Below, piece by piece: positions 34,113 to 45,523 of a stretch of 64,000 nt of DNA; the stretch's first letter is position 1; the number at the start of each line of letters is the position of its first letter. The position numbers and the translations under genes are program-made. The DNA comes from Liolophura sinensis (lineage: Eukaryota > Mollusca > Polyplacophora > Chitonida > Chitonidae). The DNA is taken from NCBI RefSeq assembly GCF_032854445.1, contig NC_088305.1:18277717-18341716 (forward strand), in the 5' to 3' direction. The notes beneath the pieces are model-generated. The model saw only the letters and a program-made list of their open reading frames with translations. It was not told the DNA's origin and ran no database searches.

Positions 34113-35564
34113 TGGGTAGTCGTGTGATCAAACTGAGTCGTTCGTGTCATCTAGCTGGGGACAAAATCAGCTATCAACTACCTGCTCAGTTCCTGTTCTT
34201 GTATGTAAGCAAAATTTGCTTGCGTATTGTTCCTTTGTTCCAAGAAAATGTATTTCTATTAGCCAGTCTCTCTGGATCGACCCTTTTGACTAGCATTTCT
34301 TGATGGTGAGCTCCGTTTAATATCCAAAGTCGACTGTTCGATATTGGCGCGTTGATAGTAATCTTGGATACTGCATTCCTAAATGAAGCAAGATTCTGCT
34401 GGTGAACTAAGCATCCCGAGGTCTGGCCCAATTGCATAGGTTTTAGGTTATTCTCTATTAAATATAATAACAACTCAGCATTTTGAGTAATTCTAGGCTA
34501 TAGTGACGAATAATAATTTGCAACTGCATTTTTTTACCTAATTCATCTTATGACATTGTCCTAGTTGTTGCTAAGAATATATTAAACATATACATGAAAA
34601 GTTGGGAAAATGAAAAGTAGAGGGATTTCATCGGCCGTAGGTGTGACTATCTGCCAACTATTACACTGCTCTGTATGGTGTAGTCTATTATATTAAAGAA
34701 AAATACCTCTGAAAATCGAAATAGGCATCACTAAAAAAAAACACTTAACACTCTCCATAAATATACATTCATTTATTTTTTTAGATTTTTGTGAAAGCAG
34801 TTAAGCGCGCTCAAACATGTGAATTCGAAGGTCTGCTTTATGGACCATACTATCAGAAGTTAGGAACTCTGACGTCACTGAAAGCTTTTTCAACTCTAAT
34901 CACAGCCCTGAATGTTGGAATAACTTTTTTACCCATGAATGAAAGATTATTAAAATAATGTCCCCAAAAATTCCTACCTACCGGTCAACGTCAGGAAAAA
35001 AAAAGGTGATGTGACCTTAAAATCGCTAGATACCGTTAGGTCCACCATTGTTCTCAAATATTTGAATGCCTTTCAACACTCTTATAAAATCCGAAAACAT
35101 AAATGAAAGCATTTTGACGCACAGTTTTCACTTGTCTGTAAGATGAACCTTACTTCATTGTTTTAGATATCTGTTTCTTTAATACGTCTATCTTTGCTTG
35201 TCCACAAGTGGAACACCATGTATATTTTCTACCACGTCATTGTAAAAACCCCATGATATCATCTTAATAAGATCATCATAATCTATAACAAGACGATGTC
35301 TCGTCGAATATATTCATTTACGATTTGCTGGATACAGGTTCTATGCGTCCTAAAATAAAGTTTTTCGCCTCAAAAAATTCAGTCAGTCCCTCCAAAAAGG
35401 GCAAGGTGAACAAATCTGTAATTGAGTTTAGAGAAATTTGCAGCGGTTGTGTACAGTTGTAAATCAGCAATAAAACAATCACGTGGTAATCAGCTGATTG
35501 TGCGTCACCCCCACAAAATCTATGTCGTCTCAGTCCCCTGGTGAACAAAAATACCACTTGGTGT
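34113..35564. other. Gene-free stretch between genes A and D
   Basis: No supported gene. Short frames on both strands lack recognisable features. Confidence 0.45.
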
Positions 35565-35639
35565 TTATTTATTTATTAATTGATTTGTTCGTTTGTTTGT
35601 TTGTTTCTTTCTTTATGTATTTATTTCTTTATTTACTTT

Positions 35640-35890
35640 TTTTTATTTAATTGTTGTTTAACACCACAATGAATAATTTTTTACCTATTCTTTCGTGGTC
35701 ATTTTATACTGGGAGAAAACCAGAGTACCCGGCGGAAACTACAAACATGTGACAATTTACTGAACAACTTTCACGCGTGTGACGCACAGATATATACACC
35801 ATACTGGTGGACGAAAAGCGGTCTCTAGCGTCGTTGACCGTCCCAAAGCCCCTACAAACACCTACAAGTATGTTAACAGATAAGATATGA
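35640..35890 (-). mobile_element. Second SINE-like repeat family, copy in the D block
   Basis: Starts at TTGTTGTTTAACACCACAA and continues through the block GGGAGAAAACCAGAGTACCC to TACAAACACCTACA. Its close relative is at 43165-43420. The end motif resembles the tail of the main SINE (TGGTGTTTTACGCC), suggesting a related retroposon family. Confidence 0.6.
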
Positions 35891-36257
35891 CAAACTTAAC
35901 AGACAAACCGATCGACTGAACAACTGAAAGTCAGACAAAGCGCCTTAAAAAACGGCTTATGTGAGCTTAAGAAACACGTTGGAATAATATCAGTAATTGT
36001 AGAGGCATTACCATTTTTAATTGCTTACAGGTGAAAACTTAATCTTTTAAAAGAAATTAAATTATTTCTCATCCTGATGGGCTGAAGTAATCTTGATAGT
36101 TGATATTACGTTACAGAAACGATTTAAAAAATGTACTTTATATAACATATTTGTATATGTATTATACATTCTGTACTAAGTATTTTACACTCAGTACGCA
36201 AATTTTTTGTTCATTGGTCAATTTCAGCAAATCTTTTAATTACATAGTACCTGAATA

Positions 36258-36382
36258 GGTCTGCCAGCAGCCTGCAGATGGTCGAGGGTTTCCCTCACGC
36301 TCTGCCCGGTTTCCTCCCACCATAATGTTCGCCGCCGTCGTATAAGTGAAATATTCTTGAGAACGGCGTAAAACACCAGTCT
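36258..36382 (+). mobile_element. tRNA-derived SINE, 5'-truncated
   Basis: Body from GGTCTGCCAGCAGCCTGCAG to GGCGTAAAACACCAGTC. The E block has no SINE at the matching place, so insertion followed the D/E duplication or the E copy lost it. Confidence 0.85.
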
Positions 36383-37617
36383 TGGTCTTCGTAAAATGGG
36401 AGATCTCCTAGGGGAATTTTCTATATATTTTTGTTATCTCTCTACAACATGTATGTATGACCAGGTTGCCAAAATAAAGCAACATGTATGAAATCCACAA
36501 CAACCATTCCTTGTGCACATCGAGCAATGTATATAACCTAGAACTATAAACGTCCACATCCTAAAGTCTGAAATAGAAGTATCTTCCATAATGCAATAGT
36601 AGACCTTCACATCAATTCAATCTCCCTTATTCTGTGGCATGTTTTTATTTATTTATTCAATTTTTTTGGTTTGTGTTTTGCGTGGTGATTAATAATATTG
36701 ATTGGGCACTCAACATTCTCAAGCTTTTATATACAATTCCTTCATTCACTAAAACTCAACCCCATCTTCTAGGTAAAAATTTGCGATTATCGCGTTCAGT
36801 CACAAACAATCAAATGAACAAATAAACAAACAAATACTCAAATAAATCAGTCAATCAGTAAAAAGAAGGTAAATCATAACCATTCTGTTACTGTTTCTTC
36901 TTGGTTGTAGAGTTGGTTGAAATAAAACAAATGCACAAGTACTGATAAACTTTCGATATTTATTTCAGTGAGAAAGATATAATTCCCTGTTGTTCCGTGA
37001 TCTTTACAAAAAATACTCTTCACACCTTGTAGGTGCCAAATGAGATCAGAATGAACATTGTTTCAGTATACGACAAAAGCAGATTTAATTAGACCAACAA
37101 GGTGACAACAGACAGTCTGTGTGTAACCAGTCACATGAAAAAAAATATAACACATCGATATATAACAATTGAGGCACTCATAAAACCTGATGCAAACTAA
37201 AAGAAATGGTTTCTCTATTACAGTGACTCCTTACAGAGGCATAACGTTTTTGGTTTACTATACAACATACATGTACACCTCAATACAAATGAGGACAAAA
37301 GCTGTAACTTTACACCGTCTGTATTTGAAACAAAGCGGAGCACATCCTAACATGCCTAAAGGTCCATAAAAGTCCATAACTTACACATACTGTTTTGGCA
37401 CATATTTTGGCAATCATTTTAGCACGGGGTATACATTTCAACATATATCTGTGCAATAACAAATTAACATATTCAAACATATTTATGTAAACAATAGGTC
37501 AACATGTAACTTATACATGTCGACTTTGGCACGTACAATTTAATTGTACCTGGAGTCATAAAACAAACTACATGCCAGTGTGTCATTTATACAATAAAAC
37601 ACTGGCGTACCACTATA

Positions 37618-37635
37618 TTTATTACTGGTTTTATT
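37618..37635 (-). terminator. Polyadenylation signals of gene D
   Basis: Two AATAAA hexamers on the minus strand (37618-37623 and 37630-37635) lie about 170-187 bp after the stop codon. Both are conserved after gene E at 45337-45342 and 45349-45354. Confidence 0.6.
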
Positions 37636-37804
37636 CGTCACCTGACCCCTGGCTTAAGTTGTACAGGAACAACGTTTCAATATACACTGACCTACATCTG
37701 TATAATTTATCACATAGGTGTATTTGTGGGATCAAGGTGATGCACGTGTTCGTGTATCCATAACACTGAGCTCAACTCTGTACCACAAATAATCAGTCAC
37801 ATGA

Positions 37805-40650
37805 TCAGGCAGCTGTCGGGAGCTCGTTGTTGAACACATCTTGGGCGATGACAGGTCCTGCTACGTCTGGTACGTAAGGATTAATGGGCTTACTGGCGGC
37901 CAGAGAGATATTGGCGATGATCATTCCGTACTCAAACAACACGTCCGCATAGCCGTTGTCCTGCCACACAGTGGGGTTGAATTTAGTCTGAAAAAAAATA
38001 ACAGCTTACAATTTGAGTCATATGTTAACAGTATTTTATATTTTGACGATATTAAAATATGATCAATAATCTCAAACTTCCAATATTTGATCGTTATTTA
38101 TCCTGTCCCAAAAAAGTTCCTTAGCTTGTCGACATCTCTGGGAACGGCTGATTAATTCTACCTCCGGGTAACTATCTTTCCTTTAACTAAATGTTATTAG
38201 AGATTATCATCCTTATTTTAATAATGAACTTAGTCTTTGGAAAATGAACTTTGGATATCGCTTTACAGGTTGAAGGCTTAACTTGTGATCTGGATACTCT
38301 GCTTGCCTACACGATTTTGTACATTATCCATTGGACTATAATTTTCTCGTAATAATTTAAATAAAAAGACATTTAACCTAGTTTTATTGTAATAAAGCCT
38401 ATATGCTCAACATTATTCATCTCAGGCTTACCGACAAAAGCGTGAAATTCTGGGCCACCTCAATCAGCTGATCTATACGTGAAATGGCGGCAGACATGGT
38501 CAGATAGTTGTTCAGCTCAGACTGACCACACACTGTGGAACAAAGGGAAAATTTCAAAAATAATGCTAGATAACTGATGTGGAAAATTGAAATATATAAA
38601 AATTGGCTCTGTACACATTTAGTTTTTCTTCTTCCCAGCTGCTACAAACACAGAGATAAATCTCACATTTTCTTAAAACTGTGGCATTTTATAACGTGAG
38701 AACAAGCTAAATTCAGAAGAAGAAACCATTTCTTTGATTTAGTTTCTCAACTGTTTTTATTGTTTAGATATCTCTTGAAGTTGCCTGAGAAAAGTTGTTT
38801 GAGGCTTACCTCCGCTGATTAAGTTCTCGGCTGTCAGCTCTGTGGTCCCAGATTCGAAATAGGCACAGCTTTGACACTGGCTCTTGTAGAATAGACACGC
38901 ACCTTCGTCCTGGGCAAAGTTCTCACACACGGGCTCAGTTTGGGCTTGCCTCTTTTTGCGACCAAGACCATCTAGAAGACAGAAATAATATTTATGTACA
39001 CACTTGTAATGTCAGACAGATATCACACTTAATTTTATTGGTGAATGAGAGTTACTGCTCAAGAGTAGGGTATGTTTTTTCATCAAACAGCTGCATTTAA
39101 CGCCAACTTTTCCTCATACTTTAACTATGTCCCTGGAAAAGTTCAGATGACTTACTGAAGAAGTCCTTGACTTTGTTCACGCCGTCTTTCACAACGTTGC
39201 CAACAGCTTCTGCACCTTTAACAACTGCATTCCCAACTTCCTTGGCCACATTTTCCACACCCGCTGCGACTTTGTTGGCTGTTTGTTCCACACCTGATGC
39301 GACATTGTTGGCCACATTCTTTATAGCGTTTCCAGCATCCTTGAATCCGTCACCAATTTTACTGATGGCATTTTCTGCCACCTTCTTGATGGCACCGACG
39401 ACATTCTCTGCGATCTTTTTAATGGCGTCACCAATCACCACAACAGCGACTTCCGCCTTCTGCAGAACACCCTTGATATCACAGACAGCCTTGACACTAC
39501 AGCTGGAATACGAGGGTGTGGGGTGGTATGTTGTACATTGAAGGGCATCCACTCTAGAGAAAACAGTCAATTAGAGAAAATTCAGTAAAAAAACAGCTAT
39601 CCTGAAGGTTTTGTCAAGCAGAGTCAAATGTGGCATATTTTATCGGCGATATAAATGATGACTGAAGAAGGATCATCACTTAAGAATACATTTTTTGTTT
39701 GTTTGTTTTATTTATTTAAATCGTATTTCGTAAATTACATGAAACAGCACCCACTTTTTACTTAATTGGGAACCAGCGCCTTTAGCCACCTGTTAAACCT
39801 GCCGACAGAGCGAGGGTTGGATTTGAACACACGACCTTATTGGTCAAGGTTCAAGAGATAGTGCTCTATATACATGTACAATCGGCTTAACCTAGCAGGC
39901 TAAGAAAATACTTCTTATGGTACCAAAGGAAACAATCAAGAAACCAAAGTAGTTTTGAATTGATCATGTGTAAAATTCACTAAAAGAAACCATCTTCTTA
40001 TTGGGTTTCTGTTTGGACGACTTGCAGTAGAACATCAAACAGTAGCATGGCAGTATGTGATAAGGAGAGGAGAAGTTACAAACAATTTTTATCGGGAATA
40101 TTGTAAGAAATTTCAAAACTCCATGGTTAGCTTTTCACCTTGCTTGACAGGATGTGTTGACACACTGGACACAGGCTTCCTGTTCTGTCTCGATTGAACT
40201 CAGACAGCTGGACACAGCTGGACTCAGTCTGTTGATGGTGTCGTTCATGGCCTCCAGGTCAATCTGTAGCAATGAACCCAGGTGGTTTGACACCGCTGTG
40301 CTGAGGGCTGTGGAAAATGAAATGTAGAAATAATCTTGAAATATATGATTATGAGGAAAGAAATACATATACCACTTGACATTGTGGTAAACGCAAATTC
40401 TAAAAGTTACTCAATAGGCCTACAGCAAATCATTTCCGAAATAAAGTTGCTCCTAAAAGCATACCTGAAAATACCAGCGAGTTTTAAACAGGTAATAATC
40501 AATATCATGGTTTCGAAGAGAAATTAACGACAGAATTTCCGGGATTTTACCATCGAACTGTGTAGAGGTTATTGGTTGATAAAAGCTGTTGACACCCAGA
40601 CAGCAAAACAGCAGGCCCAGTACCGCGGTGATCAGTGGTGATGACGTCAT
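37805..40650 (-). CDS. Gene D: secreted clusterin-like protein with eight 11-mer helical repeats (370 aa)
   Basis: Exons on the minus strand: 40551-40650, 40139-40307, 39156-39553, 38810-38971, 38432-38532, 37805-37987; same phases as gene A (1,2,1,1,0). Residues 1-22 are a signal peptide (MTSSPL start, Leu/Phe/Cys core). Cys 68, 79, 82, 87, 96 repeat the x10, x2, x4, x8 spacing; Cys 108 and 114 follow. Just before the furin site there are eight consecutive 11-residue repeats, of the type GNAIKNVANNV and AAGVENVAKEV, ending KVKDFF. RKKR at 227-230 precedes Cys 238, 248, 255, 258 (x9, x6, x2) and 278. The last exon (311-370) is unlike that of gene A in sequence but has similar length and a hydrophobic strand pattern. 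N-glycosylation motifs include NDT 55, NTS near 84, NFT in exon 5 and NIS in exon 6. It is nearly identical to gene C in inverted orientation. The function as an extracellular chaperone or lipid-binding protein is inferred from clusterin. Confidence 0.88.
39705..39905 (-). mobile_element. tRNA-like SINE in intron 2 of gene D
   Basis: On the minus strand it contains a B-box-like GTGTTCAAATCCAA, a CTCGCTCTGTCGGCAGG block and an A+C-rich tail of ATAAA and CAAA units. The same element lies in intron 2 of gene C (about 62455-62700) but not of E, so it marks the shared ancestry of D and C. Confidence 0.65.
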
Positions 40651-40736
40651 CCTGGTTAGATCAGCTTCTGGTGTATCTCGGTTTCTTGTAGGAGTCTGTC
40701 GTCGCAGTTTCTGTTCATCCAGCAAAATTGTCACTC

Positions 40737-40742
40737 TTTATA
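40737..40742 (-). promoter_or_regulatory. TATA box of gene D
   Basis: TATAAA on the minus strand within AGTATATAAAGAGTG, 87 bp before the start codon. The context is identical before gene C and similar before gene E, so transcription likely begins about 30 bp downstream. Confidence 0.75.
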
Positions 40743-40765
40743 TACTATCCGAGAACAAGGCTTGG

Positions 40766-40773
40766 TGACGTCA
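40766..40773 (-). promoter_or_regulatory. CRE palindrome upstream of gene D
   Basis: A perfect TGACGTCA, the site bound by CREB/ATF-type bZIP factors, lies 23 bp before the TATA box. It is conserved at the same spacing before gene C. Confidence 0.6.
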
Positions 40774-40799
40774 GAATTATCAGTTCCGGTACTATTTAA

Positions 40800-41945
40800 T
40801 TAGGACATGGCTGCAGGCGGACTTTAGTAAAGTTTGTTTTGAGAGTAAAGTGCATGGTGAATGAAACGTGTTGTTTGTGTGCCAGACTGTCCGTGACCTT
40901 ACGCCCGCATCACAAAGGAATGTAAGTCTACGTCACGACTGATTGCCTCGAGGTGTTTACAACTGGTCGCAGTTCAGTGGCTCCACTTTCCATCGTTCAT
41001 TCAGCTTGGATTATTTTAAATACAATCTTGATTTATTTTTCGTTTAATTGTTAAGTTCATATAAAGTTTTAATCTCCTTAAGCTATTGACGCTATTTTAT
41101 CACAGGAAAAATCAACTGAAAACATTACGTGAATGTAAGTGTTTTATGTAAGTACAACAAAAGATAAACGTGTGTTAACGGCTTCACCAGTGCACACTTC
41201 ATAATTGATTCTTTATACAGTATCTTTCGATGGGAGTCAAAGCGGTAAAGAAAAAACTTTCATTCATCGGAAAATCTAAAGACATTGGGGGATTAAGCTG
41301 ATGCTCCAGTGCAAAGATTGTTGGCGATATGTGACGTAGTAGGTTTTATTGTCTTGTTTGTACACTGAGAAGTCACGCAAAGCCGCAGGGAAGGTACTTA
41401 TAAATATACGCTTCACTGCAGCCGTCAAAGCATATTTCGCAATGTTTGAGTACATTGTGCATGGGAAGAATGTATTAGAACTTTGGTAGGCGCTGACACC
41501 GAGTCCTACTGTACTTGAGAAATCGGCAAAAATCAGCATTTCGCCCATTTAGGTCGATGTTATTTATCACTCCGCTCCTTGCGGTGAACCCAGGTGCTGG
41601 AAACTATGAATATTTTCAAAGCTCAGAAAATGTTTTATTAGGTAAGATTATATAAGGTACTTTGTTTACAGAAGCACAATCAAAGCTACAAGTGAGTACA
41701 AAAATAACAGGTTTACCTTTGTTTATCATATACAAAGTGTCTGCCGCTTACATCGTGTACACTGAATATAGGGTCATAATGTTATGTCGTGCATTTAATA
41801 AGAATTTTTGTCAGAAATGAGGATGTCTGCTATATGCAATAAGAAAACTTACAAGAATTTTATTTAATGCTCTACATTTTGTTTATATATCTGTTGGTTT
41901 TAATTATGGTAGTAATATCGTTCGTCAGTTGCGCGCTTGGGATGG
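40800..41945. other. Upstream flank of gene D, inverted copy of the gene C flank
   Basis: Bases about 41230-41480 match 60880-61120 in inverted orientation. A 90-codon minus-strand frame (41276-41548) has a relative in the gene C flank, but most differences change amino acids and the two end differently, so it is not called as a gene. Confidence 0.5.
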
Positions 41946-41949
41946 AAGA

Positions 41950-42342
41950 TGACGCTTCCACCTGACCTGGGTTAATGGTCAAGGACTACATGTAACATGA
42001 CCTTTCCACTCTGATCAGGATTATTCGTCAAGGGCTTCATGTAAGATGCCCTGTTCACTCTGACCTGGGTTAGTAGTCAAGAACTACATGTAAGATGACC
42101 TTTACACTCTGACCTGGGTTAATTGTCAAGGACTGCATGTAAGATGACCTTTCCACTCTGACCTGGGTTAATGGTCAAGAATTACATGTAAAATGATGTT
42201 TCCACTCTGACCTGTGTTAATAGTCAAAGACTACATGTAAGATGACGTCTCCACTCTGATTTGGGTTAATAGTCAAGGACTACATGTAAGATGACGTTTC
42301 CACTCTGACCTGAGGTAATGGTCAAGGACTACATGTAAGATC
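41950..42342 (+). repeat. 49-bp minisatellite, about eight copies
   Basis: The unit is about 49 bp, with core blocks GACCTGGGTTAATGGTCAAG and ACTACATGTAAGATGAC and ending TCCACTCT. Copies differ by a few substitutions. It is absent from the inverted gene C flank. Confidence 0.9.
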
Positions 42343-42390
42343 AATTTGTCACCAATACTCAGTAGAGTAGACTGTAGTCTACTGCGTATT

Positions 42391-42434
42391 GGTGGGTTTC
42401 CCCAGGTCTCTGTCTGGTTTCCTCCCACCATAGT
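42391..42434 (+). mobile_element. SINE body fragment, plus strand, next to an opposite SINE
   Basis: Carries GGTGGGTTTCCCC and GGTTTCCTCCCACCATA from the SINE body. It stops 15 bp before a minus-strand SINE, forming a head-on pair. Confidence 0.7.
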
Positions 42435-42448
42435 CATTTTATTTATAT

Positions 42449-42643
42449 GTTTTACGCCGTACTCAAGAATATTTCACATATACGACGGTGGCCAGCATTA
42501 TGGTGCGACCATCCGCAGTTTCCTGCCAGATCTTCCCACGTACCGCCTGAGATGAAGCCAGCATGAGATGGACTTGAGCTCACAGCGACAGGATTGGTGA
42601 GAGGTTCCCGGGTCATAACCAACTGAGCCACGGAGGCCCCTCA
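42449..42643 (-). mobile_element. tRNA-derived SINE with internal deletion, minus strand
   Basis: Tail motif TTTTACGCCGTACTCAAG at the left and the tRNA-like head (CCACGGAGGCCCC) at the right. Part of the body after GGCCAGCATTATGGT is deleted. Confidence 0.88.
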
Positions 42644-42689
42644 AAATATTAATAAGAATCAATATTCATTATTCTACAACAAAGTATTG

Positions 42690-43109
42690 GCATAAATTAT
42701 AATACAACTGTAAAAACTGCACTCGGGAGAGTGGTATTTTTAACTTTAGTATTGACTTTAGCCGAAGGAAAATACTTTCTAAAGTTAAAATAACCAGGAT
42801 TAAACTACATGTATATAGCGTGACATGATCTGCACACAAACTAAAGGCTGTTAAAGAAAAGTAGCTCTTAATAATATAGCAGGCAACCTTGTAGTAGCAT
42901 ATCTGATGGCACGATACATAATTCCTCACATTAACACTTTCCTAAATGTCAGAAATTTAATTAAAAAAAAATACATATGAAATCATCAGAGCAAGATAAA
43001 ATTGGCTATTCGAACGTCATTGACAAATGGTTAGAAATGGTACGGGCTTAAAAAAGCAGAAAATGCCATTAAAAATGAACAGCAGTAGAAAAAAAGTACT
43101 GTACGTACT
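42690..43109. other. Gene-free; left part matches the far flank of gene C inverted
   Basis: Around 42696-42775, the block GAGAGTGGTATTTTTAACTT matches 60285-60385 as reverse complement. This sets the outer limit of the D/C inverted duplication. No gene is seen. Confidence 0.55.
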
Positions 43110-43164
43110 AGTTGGTATTTATTTATTTTTTTTTTTTAGTTTTGATTTATTATTTTCTTCATTT

Positions 43165-43420
43165 AATTGATTGTTGTTTAACACCACAACCAATAATTTC
43201 TCACTTATTCTTTCGCGATCAATTTACATTGGGAGAAAATCAGAGTGCCCGGCGGAAACCACGTGTGGCAATTTACAGACCAACTTTCACGCGTGTGACG
43301 CAGAGAGATACACATCGTATTGGTGGACTAAAAGCGGTCTCCAGCGAACATTGGTGTGCGGCAATGGCCATGCGAGGGTCGTCGACCGTCCCAAAGCCCC
43401 TACAAACACCCACATGTTTG
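43165..43420 (-). mobile_element. Second SINE-like repeat family, copy in the E block
   Basis: Matches 35640-35890 with about 30 extra internal bases. Shared blocks are GTTGTTTAACACCACAA, GGCGGAAACCAC and GTCGACCGTCCCAAAGCCCC. Confidence 0.6.
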
Positions 43421-45336
43421 TTAACAGATAAGATGTGACAAACTTAACAGACAAACTGACCGACTGAAAAACAGAAAGTCAGACAAAGCGGCTTAAAAAA
43501 TGGCTTGCGTGAGCTTAAGAAACTCATTGGAATGATATCAGTAATTGTAGATGTATTACCATTTTAATTGCTTATAAGTGAAGACTTAATCTGTTAAAAG
43601 AAATTAAATTATTTCTCTTCCTGATGGGCTGAAGTAATCAAAGTTTATATTACGTTAAAGAAACGATTTAAAAAATGTACTTTTTCTGTAAAGATGTAAA
43701 AAAGAGCCATTACCATTTTAATTGCTTACACGTGAAAACTTAGTTTTTAAAAGAATTAAATTATTTCTTAACCTGATGGGCTGAAGTAAACAAAGACAGG
43801 ATTTGAAAAATGTGTAAGTACTTTATATAATATATTTGTATATATATTATACATTCTGTACTAAGTATTTTGCACTCCATACGGAAATTTTCGCTGCATT
43901 CGTCAATTTCATAAAATCTTTAAAATACATATGCTAAAAGGAGGGAATCTACATCGGAAAATACTAAAACTATGAATTCCTGGCAAAAACTGTGACATTT
44001 TAGTTTCCATGTGTAAAATCCACACGATCGAGAGTAACAGATAAAACATGTCTTGGAAAATATGGGAGATTTTCTAGTAGAATTTCTGTATCTCCTTCTT
44101 ATCTCTCCAAGCAAGTACATAAACGACATGTGTGAATGACGAGGTGGACAAAATGAAGTAACAGTTTCACAGATTTTGAAATGTCGTATTCTGGTACTTG
44201 CTGATGATATTGTGATGCGAAAGTTGTATGAAATCCACAACAACCATTCCTTCTGCATGGCAAGCAATGTATATAACATAGAACTATAAGAGTCCACATA
44301 AAAAAATATGAAATAGAAATATGTTCCGTAATGCACGGGTAAACCTTTAGAGGAATTCATTTTCCCTTATTCTGTCTCTTTTCTTAATTATTTATAAATG
44401 TATTTGGTTAGTGTTTTGCGTGGCAATTAACAATGTTGATTGGGCTCTCTGAATTCCTTCATTAATTAAAAAACTGAACGCCATCTTATCAGTGAAAAAT
44501 TCGTGAGTATGGCGTTCAATCACAAACAATCAAATAAACAAATAAACAAACAAATACTCGAATAAATCAGTCAATCAATAAAAAGAAGGTAAATCATAAC
44601 CATTCTGTTACTGTTTCTTCTTGGTTGTAGAGTTGGTTGAAATAAAACAAATGCACAAATAATGATAAACTTTCGATATTTATTTCAGTGAGAAAGATAT
44701 AATTCCCTGTTGTTCCGTGATCTTTATCAATAATAATCTTCACACCTTGTAAGTGCCAAATGAAATCAGAATGAACATTGTTTCAGTATACGACAAAAGC
44801 AGATTTAATTAAACCAACAAGGTAACAACAGACAGTCTGTGTGTAACCAGTCACATGAAAAAAATATAACACAACGAAATATAACAATTGAGGCACTCAT
44901 AAAACCTGATGCAAACTAAAAGAAATGGTTTCTCAATTACAGTGACTCCTTACAGAGGCATAACGTTTTTGGTTTACTATACAACATACATGTACACCTC
45001 AATACAAATGAGGAACAAAGCTGTAACATTACACCGTCTGTATTTGAAACAAAGCGGAGCACATCCTAACATGCCTAAAGGTCCATAAAAGTCCATAACT
45101 TACACATACTGTTTTGGCACATATTTTGGCAATCATTTTGGCACGGGGTATACATTTCAACATATATCTGTGCAATAACAAATTAACATATTCAAACATA
45201 TTTATGTAAACAATAGGTCAACATGTAACTTATACATGTCGACTTTGGCACGTACAATTTAATTGTACCTGGAGTCATAAATCAAACTACATGCCAGTCT
45301 GTCATTTATACAATAAAACACTGGCGTACCACTATA

Positions 45337-45354
45337 TTTATTACTGGTTTTATT
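45337..45354 (-). terminator. Polyadenylation signals of gene E
   Basis: Two minus-strand AATAAA hexamers at 45337-45342 and 45349-45354, in the same places as after gene D. Confidence 0.6.
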
Positions 45355-45523
45355 CGTCACCTGACCCCTGGCGTAAGTTGTACAGGAACAACGTTTCAAT
45401 ATACACTGACCTACATCTGTATAATTCATCACATAGGTGTATTTGTGGGATCAAGGTGATGCACGCGTTCTTGTATCCATAACACTGAGCTCAACTCTGT
45501 ACCACAAATAATCAGTCACATGA

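Larger units (their letters stand above)
35565..40780 (-). repeat. Segmental duplication block containing gene D
   Basis: This block is colinear with 43110-48240, which contains gene E, in the same orientation. The match covers the gene, its 3' flank, and the older repeats beyond. The 3' flanks 36960-37990 and 44690-45720 are almost identical, while introns 4 and 5 have diverged. The block therefore arose as a direct duplication of about 5 kb. Confidence 0.85.

Noticed and set aside
37572-37763. 63-codon plus-strand frame repeated at 45291-45482
   Set aside because: It lies antisense to the 3' UTR of genes D and E and is shared only because the blocks are duplicated.
39167-39541. 124-codon frame antisense to exon 3 (also at 46822, 62856, 31392, 53760)
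   Set aside because: It is the reverse reading of the 11-mer repeats. Regular codons leave the opposite strand open; there is no start context, signal or independent conservation.
41276-41548. 90-codon minus-strand frame upstream of gene D with a relative upstream of gene C
   Set aside because: Similarity follows from the inverted duplication. Most differences change amino acids, and the ends differ by a frameshift, so coding constraint is not shown.
41950-42342. CRISPR-like array
   Set aside because: Repeats are contiguous with no unique spacers, in a eukaryotic genome; this is a minisatellite.
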